Below, one piece after another: positions 6,157 to 9,732 of a stretch of DNA of 9,732 nt. Under the pieces are notes generated by a model that worked only from the letters and a program-made list of their open reading frames with translations, was not told where the DNA came from and did no database searches. Source of the DNA: Gardnerella kenyensis (GTDB lineage Bacteria > Actinomycetota > Actinomycetes > Actinomycetales > Bifidobacteriaceae); assembly GCA_003585735.1 (NCBI GenBank), contig NQOH01000002.1, forward strand, positions 174,180-183,911. Reading direction: 5' to 3'. The position numbers and the translations under genes were made by a program. Position 1 is the stretch's first letter. Each line of letters opens with the position of its first letter.

Positions 6157-6873
6157 ATGCCGGCTACAACAATTCATTTTGTGCGTCACGGAGAAGTAGA
6201 TAATCCGAATCATGTGCTGTACGAGCGCTTGCCGGGCTTTCATCTTTCTGCGCGAGGCGTGCGAATGGCAAGAGCTACTGCGCAATATATTGCAACAGTG
6301 CCACAAATGCGTGGGATTAGCGCAATCTACTCGTCTCCTCTTGATCGCACTCGCGAAACAGCGCGCGAAATCGAGGATGCTTTGCGTGATATTACAGATT
6401 CTTACTATGTAAAAGCGCACTGTGGCGAGGATTCTGCGCAATCTTCTTCGCAATCTTCTGTGCAATCTCATGAAAGCGACATTATTTTAGATAAGCGCTT
6501 GATTGAAGCTGGTAATAATTTCCGCGGGAAACGCATCGGCTACGGTGAAGGTGCACTGTGGAAAAACAATAATTGGAAGCTTGTGGCAAATTTGTGGAAG
6601 CCAAGTTGGGGAGAAAGTTACCGCAGTATTGCTACTCGCGTTGGTGATTTCGCGCGCGAGCAGGTTCGTAAGCATCCTGGCGAGCAAATAGTTGCTGTAA
6701 CGCATGAGTCGCCGATTTGGTCCTACAGGCATTTGCTTGAAACCGGACATGCTGAGCACAATATGCTTCTTCGTCACACGGCGTTGGCGTCAATTACTTC
6801 TATTACTTACGATTGCGAGACTTTGCGCGTACTTTCTATTACGTATGTAGATCCTGCTGCAAACGTTAAGTAG
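6157..6873 (+). CDS. Histidine phosphatase superfamily protein (phosphoglycerate mutase-like)
   Basis: This 238-residue protein has the RHGE motif at 10-13 (phospho-acceptor His11) and YSSPLDRTRETA at 58-69 (phosphate-binding Arg). WGESY (acidic Glu153) and VTHESPI at 181-187 (second catalytic His183) complete the active site. It should remove phosphate from a small metabolite or protein in the cytosol; the substrate is not readable. A Ser/Gln-rich insert (94-105) coded by a tandem repeat sits between the two catalytic halves. TAGGAG at 6145-6150 precedes the ATG by 6 bases. It lies 15 bp after the GtrA-like gene and is probably in the same transcript. A dedicated phosphoglycerate mutase is less likely, because the central region lacks the GpmA layout. 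Confidence 0.88.
   Translation: MPATTIHFVRHGEVDNPNHVLYERLPGFHLSARGVRMARATAQYIATVPQMRGISAIYSSPLDRTRETAREIEDALRDITDSYYVKAHCGEDSAQSSSQSSVQSHESDIILDKRLIEAGNNFRGKRIGYGEGALWKNNNWKLVANLWKPSWGESYRSIATRVGDFAREQVRKHPGEQIVAVTHESPIWSYRHLLETGHAEHNMLLRHTALASITSITYDCETLRVLSITYVDPAANVK
6436..6471 (+). repeat. In-frame 12-bp minisatellite in the phosphatase gene
   Basis: Three consecutive 12-bp units, GCGCAATCTTCT, TCGCAATCTTCT and GTGCAATCTCAT, encode AQSS, SQSS and VQSH. Because the unit is a multiple of three, copy-number changes would lengthen or shorten a Ser/Gln linker without breaking the frame. Confidence 0.8.
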
Positions 6874-6917
6874 TATAAAAGAATCTTAAGTAAGCTACGA
6901 ATGTAAAGGAGCGTTCG

Positions 6918-7892
6918 ATGGTAGCTTCTGATAAAACAATGGGAATTGGAAACGTGGGAACAGAAAACGTGGAAATAGAAACAATAAAAAATCTAAATAA
7001 CGCAGCTCAATCCGCCGAAAGTTTAACCGCGCTGTGGCCGTTAACAGAAGCGCGTCACCTTGATAACGACGCAAAATACGCGGAAAATCTGGAAGTACGC
7101 TCAATGCGAGCAATAGCGCGAATGCTCACAAATCTTGACGTTACTGTGCCGGATGCTGAATTTGTGTATGAAGGTGCAGACGAAATTCCGGGCAGGCCGC
7201 AGGAGATCGTCGACGCTTTGCTCGCAGCTGCGGACGCTTATGACGAAATGGATTCGTGCTACGAGCCTAATTACGATGAAGCTGAAGCAGAAATTTTAGA
7301 AAACGACGTCAATAATATAGAAACTATTTTTAATAAACTTGCCTCGCACGCATCTGCGGATGCTGATGCAATTAATAGTGCTGCAGATACGCTGGGAGTA
7401 CAAGGAAATTGGATTGCTGAAGATTTGCAAAACGCTGTAGAATACGCAAAAAAGCAATCATTTGAATATAAAGAATCTGCGGAATCGCAAAAAATTATGC
7501 TTGTTTTGCATATTCTTAGCAAGTTGATTGCAAAAACTAGCGATATTCAAGAAACTTTGCCAATTTTCCTTTATATTAACGAAGTATGTGAGTGCGCTGG
7601 CGTGCCTCGCATGATGTTTAAAGATACTCAGTGGCGCGAGCTTGTTGATTACGTGCGCAATTCGCAAGTAGATTGCAGCGAAAGTAACGAAAATAGTATT
7701 AGCGCTTTAATTAATTTTGTGTCGCCTTTGTTATCTACGGAGTGGAAAAAGCATCGTGAAGACGTGCTATGGGATCCTGAAGTTGCGAAGAAGCTTGCGA
7801 AAGAAGAGGACGATAGAAAGTCTCGCGAAGCGTTGGCAGCAAAATTTGCGCATGTAGAAGGGAATAAGGAATCTACGCAAGCTCTTGACTGA
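6918..7892 (+). CDS. Conserved-looking acidic protein of unknown function upstream of gltX
   Basis: This 324-residue protein belongs to no family I recognise. It is rich in Glu and Asp and has no membrane segment or signal peptide, so it should be cytosolic. The middle (about 95-150) is strongly acidic with Ala-rich helical character (IVDALLAAADAYDEM). A mostly helical section follows, with a hydrophobic stretch KIMLVLHILSKLIAK (about 194-208), and the C-terminal 50 residues are charged and probably helical. AAAGGAG at 6905-6911 lies 6 bases before ATG 6918, making this start convincing. Codon use matches the native genes. Its end overlaps a possible TTG start of gltX and it follows the phosphatase gene by 44 bp, so it is likely part of the same transcript. 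No function can be inferred beyond position next to a tRNA synthetase gene. Confidence 0.82.
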   Translation: MVASDKTMGIGNVGTENVEIETIKNLNNAAQSAESLTALWPLTEARHLDNDAKYAENLEVRSMRAIARMLTNLDVTVPDAEFVYEGADEIPGRPQEIVDALLAAADAYDEMDSCYEPNYDEAEAEILENDVNNIETIFNKLASHASADADAINSAADTLGVQGNWIAEDLQNAVEYAKKQSFEYKESAESQKIMLVLHILSKLIAKTSDIQETLPIFLYINEVCECAGVPRMMFKDTQWRELVDYVRNSQVDCSESNENSISALINFVSPLLSTEWKKHREDVLWDPEVAKKLAKEEDDRKSREALAAKFAHVEGNKESTQALD

Positions 7893-7920
7893 ACACAATC
7901 CGTCCGTAACGCGCGGCACA

Positions 7921-9483
7921 ATGGAACCTATGACTGATACAGAGGAAACTCAAAACGCTGCGCAAGTTGCAGCAAAATCCGAAAAGCCTGAACTTCCAAA
8001 GAATGTTCGTGTGCGTTTTTGCCCTTCGCCAACCGGCACACCTCACGTAGGTATGGTTCGTACCGCGCTGTTTAACTGGGCTGAAGCTCGCCATACTCAC
8101 GGCAAATTGCTGTTCCGTATTGAAGATACCGATAATGAGCGCGATAGCGAGGAAAGCTACCAGCAGATTATTGAGGCTCTTCGTTGGCTAAATATTGATT
8201 GGGACGAGGGCATTGATGTTGGCGGAGATAACGGCCCATACCGCCAGTCCCAGCGCATGGAAATTTATAAGGACGTTGCGCAAAAGCTTTTTGAAGCAGG
8301 ATACGCTTACGAATCCTTCTCTACTCCTGAAGAAATTAAGGAGCGTAATATTGCTGCTGGCCGTCCAGCTGAGTTTGGTTATGACGGCTACGATCGCAAT
8401 CTTACTGAAGAGCAGAAGCAAGCTTTCCGCGACGAAGGCCGCAAGCCTGCGCTTCGTTTGAAGATGCCAAATGAAGACATTACTTTTAACGATTTAATTC
8501 GTGGTGAGATTACTTTTAAAGCTGGATCTGTTCCAGATTATGTGATTGTGCGCCCGAATGGCGACCCGCTTTACACGCTTACGAACCCTGTTGACGACGC
8601 GTTAATGGACGTGAACGTGGTTTTGCGCGGTGAGGATATTTTGAGCTCCACGCCTCGCCAGATTGTGCTTTACCGTTACCTTATGGAAATGGGTATTGCT
8701 AAGGAAACTCCACTTTACGGCCACATGCCTTACGTTATGGGCGAAGGTAAGAAGAAGCTTTCTAAGCGAGATCCAGAGTCCAACTTGTTCTTGCATAGGG
8801 ATAACGGCTTTATTCCAGAAGGCTTGCTGAACTACTTGGCTTTGCTTGGATGGTCGATTGCGCCGGATCGTGACGTGTTCACTATGGACGAGATGGTTGA
8901 AAAGTTCGATGTGCGCGACGTTAAGGCAAATCCTGCGCACTTTGACTTGGATAAAGCAATTTCGATTAACGCTGAGCATATTCGTATGCTTGATTCGCAA
9001 GATTTCTTGAACCGTTCCGTGCCTTATTTGCATAAGGACGGCGTAGTTAGCGCGGATAATTGGGATGCCTTAACTGACCGCGAGCGTGAAGTGCTAACTG
9101 CTGCAGCTCCACTCGTGCAGCCTCGCGTGCGTTTGCTTGGTGAAGTTGCTGGCATGGTTTCAAGCCTGTTAAGCGAAGATGGCTACATTGCGCCGGATGA
9201 CGACGCTCGTAAGCAGTTGAAGGAATCTGCAGGTGAGGTTCTTGATGCTGCGCTCGCTGCTTTGCAAGGTGTTGATGAGTCTGATTGGCATACTGATTCC
9301 TTGCACGAGCTTTTGAACAAGAAGCTTGTTGAAGAAGCTGGTTATAAGCCGCGCTTGGCATTTGGTCCTGTGCGCGTGGCTCTTTCTGGCCGCCGCGTTT
9401 CGCCTCCACTGTTTGAGTCCATGGAAATTGTGGGCAAGGACGTGACTTTGGCGCGTTTGGCTGGATTGCGCGAGCATTTGTAA
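7921..9483 (+). CDS. gltX: Glutamyl-tRNA synthetase
   Basis: This class I aminoacyl-tRNA synthetase charges tRNA-Glu with glutamate in the cytosol. The 520-residue protein has the HIGH-type signature PSPTGTPHVG at 35-44, FRIEDTD shortly after, and YVIVRPNGDPLYTLTNPVDD in the catalytic core. The KMSKS-type loop is KKLSKRD, at about 278-284. The C-terminal half is an anticodon-binding domain of normal length. The start is uncertain. ATG 7921 and ATG 7930 (MTDTEE) are both in frame and neither has a clear Shine-Dalgarno. TTG 7885 overlaps the end of the upstream gene and has AAGGA 14 bases upstream, which is too far for a good site. Related bifidobacterial proteins begin near the MTDTEE point, which is why I favour 7921 or 7930. 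Codons are dominated by CGT/CGC arginines, as expected of a highly expressed housekeeping gene. Confidence 0.97.
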   Translation: MEPMTDTEETQNAAQVAAKSEKPELPKNVRVRFCPSPTGTPHVGMVRTALFNWAEARHTHGKLLFRIEDTDNERDSEESYQQIIEALRWLNIDWDEGIDVGGDNGPYRQSQRMEIYKDVAQKLFEAGYAYESFSTPEEIKERNIAAGRPAEFGYDGYDRNLTEEQKQAFRDEGRKPALRLKMPNEDITFNDLIRGEITFKAGSVPDYVIVRPNGDPLYTLTNPVDDALMDVNVVLRGEDILSSTPRQIVLYRYLMEMGIAKETPLYGHMPYVMGEGKKKLSKRDPESNLFLHRDNGFIPEGLLNYLALLGWSIAPDRDVFTMDEMVEKFDVRDVKANPAHFDLDKAISINAEHIRMLDSQDFLNRSVPYLHKDGVVSADNWDALTDREREVLTAAAPLVQPRVRLLGEVAGMVSSLLSEDGYIAPDDDARKQLKESAGEVLDAALAALQGVDESDWHTDSLHELLNKKLVEEAGYKPRLAFGPVRVALSGRRVSPPLFESMEIVGKDVTLARLAGLREHL

Positions 9484-9524
9484 ATTGCAAATAATTTATA
9501 AGCGCGAATAAGATTTGAATAAGG

Positions 9525-9561
9525 CGGGGATGTAGCGTTATTGTTGCATTCCCGACTTTTT
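9525..9561 (+). terminator. Rho-independent terminator after gltX
   Basis: CGGGGATG (9525-9532) pairs with CATTCCCG (9547-9554), with one G-U pair, across a 14-base loop. TTTTT follows at 9557-9561. It lies 42 bp after the gltX stop codon. Confidence 0.75.
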
Positions 9562-9593
9562 ATTTATGTTATTTTGCAATTTGCTTGGTGTGG

Positions 9594-9724
9594 CGCGAGT
9601 TTCGGGGAATTTCTCTCCTCGCGGGCGCGACGACCTGCTTTCGCGCAGCATTGTGCGCGCGAAAGCAATTCGGAGCGTGAGCTTGCTCAAGTTGAAAGCA
9701 CGGTGTGCTTTCAACGCAAGCTCA
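9594..9724. repeat. Cluster of strong hairpins sharing a TGCTTTC core, no gene
   Basis: Hairpin A: TGCTTTCGCGC (9636-9646) pairs perfectly with GCGCGAAAGCA (9657-9667) over a 10-base loop. Hairpin B: TGAGCTTGC (9678-9686) plus GTTGAAAGCAC (9691-9701) pair with GTGCTTTCAAC (9705-9715) plus GCAAGCTCA (9716-9724). That gives 20 pairs with a 4-base bulge and a 3-base loop. A weaker pair, CGCGAG (9594-9599) with CTCGCG (9618-9623), precedes them. A and B share the core TGCTTTC/GAAAGCA, so their arms could also pair with each other. The cluster is GC-richer than its surroundings and has no T run, so it is not a plain terminator. A REP-like or mobile palindromic element, or a structured leader of the next gene, would fit. 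Confidence 0.7.
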
Positions 9725-9732
9725 GTAGCGAA

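Noticed and set aside
7885..7920. gltX starting at TTG 7885
   Set aside because: The extra 12 residues have no support from the family. The only upstream AAGGA is 14 bases away, and ATG codons at 7921 and 7930 lie closer to the usual start.
9047..9490. Long minus-strand open frames across gltX (also 8602-9033)
   Set aside because: They are antisense shadows produced by the codon bias of gltX. Their translations are low-complexity and resemble no protein family.
9594..9724. CRISPR array or tRNA in the right-end hairpin region
   Set aside because: There are no regularly spaced identical repeats with spacers, and no cloverleaf with a T-loop or CCA end could be made.

Overview
The window looks like the chromosome of a low-GC member of the Bifidobacteriaceae, most likely Gardnerella. 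The gltX product and the downstream genes read like bifidobacterial proteins, Arg codons in the native genes are mostly CGT/CGC, and the maltodextrin hydrolase/LacI pair is typical of the group. This assignment comes from protein recognition by eye, not from a database search.

Left block (1-2127): the 3' part of a GH13 alpha-glucan hydrolase (neopullulanase/cyclomaltodextrinase type) overlaps by 4 bp with a LacI-family regulator. Together they form a carbohydrate-use unit in which the regulator is probably translated from the same mRNA as the enzyme.

Middle block (about 2157-5200): an AT-rich, AGA/ATA-rich stretch unlike its neighbours, which I read as acquired DNA. It starts with wreckage: the N-terminus of a Bro-N (phage antirepressor-type) gene with a stop codon and a frameshift. 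This is joined directly to a scrap of an adenine-specific DNA methyltransferase carrying the DPPYN catalytic motif behind another stop. Two intact genes follow: a KilA-N domain protein and an AAA ATPase with a DUF4143 C-terminus. The ATPase promoter is bracketed by perfect 17-bp inverted arms plus a third partial copy of the same site, so it looks tightly controlled. A 16/17-bp direct repeat, matching the last codons of the tautomerase gene, lies at both edges of the block and is a candidate attachment-site scar.

Right block (5200-9483): a MIF-like tautomerase on the minus strand is divergent from a plus-strand run of GtrA-like membrane protein, histidine phosphatase, an unrecognised acidic protein, and glutamyl-tRNA synthetase (gltX). 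These genes are closely spaced (15, 44 and fewer than 40 bp) and may be cotranscribed. A 9-bp inverted repeat sits in the divergent promoter region.

Right end (9484-9732): a terminator for gltX is followed by a cluster of strong GC-richer hairpins sharing the core TGCTTTC/GAAAGCA, with no gene visible. This looks like a REP-like or structured element.
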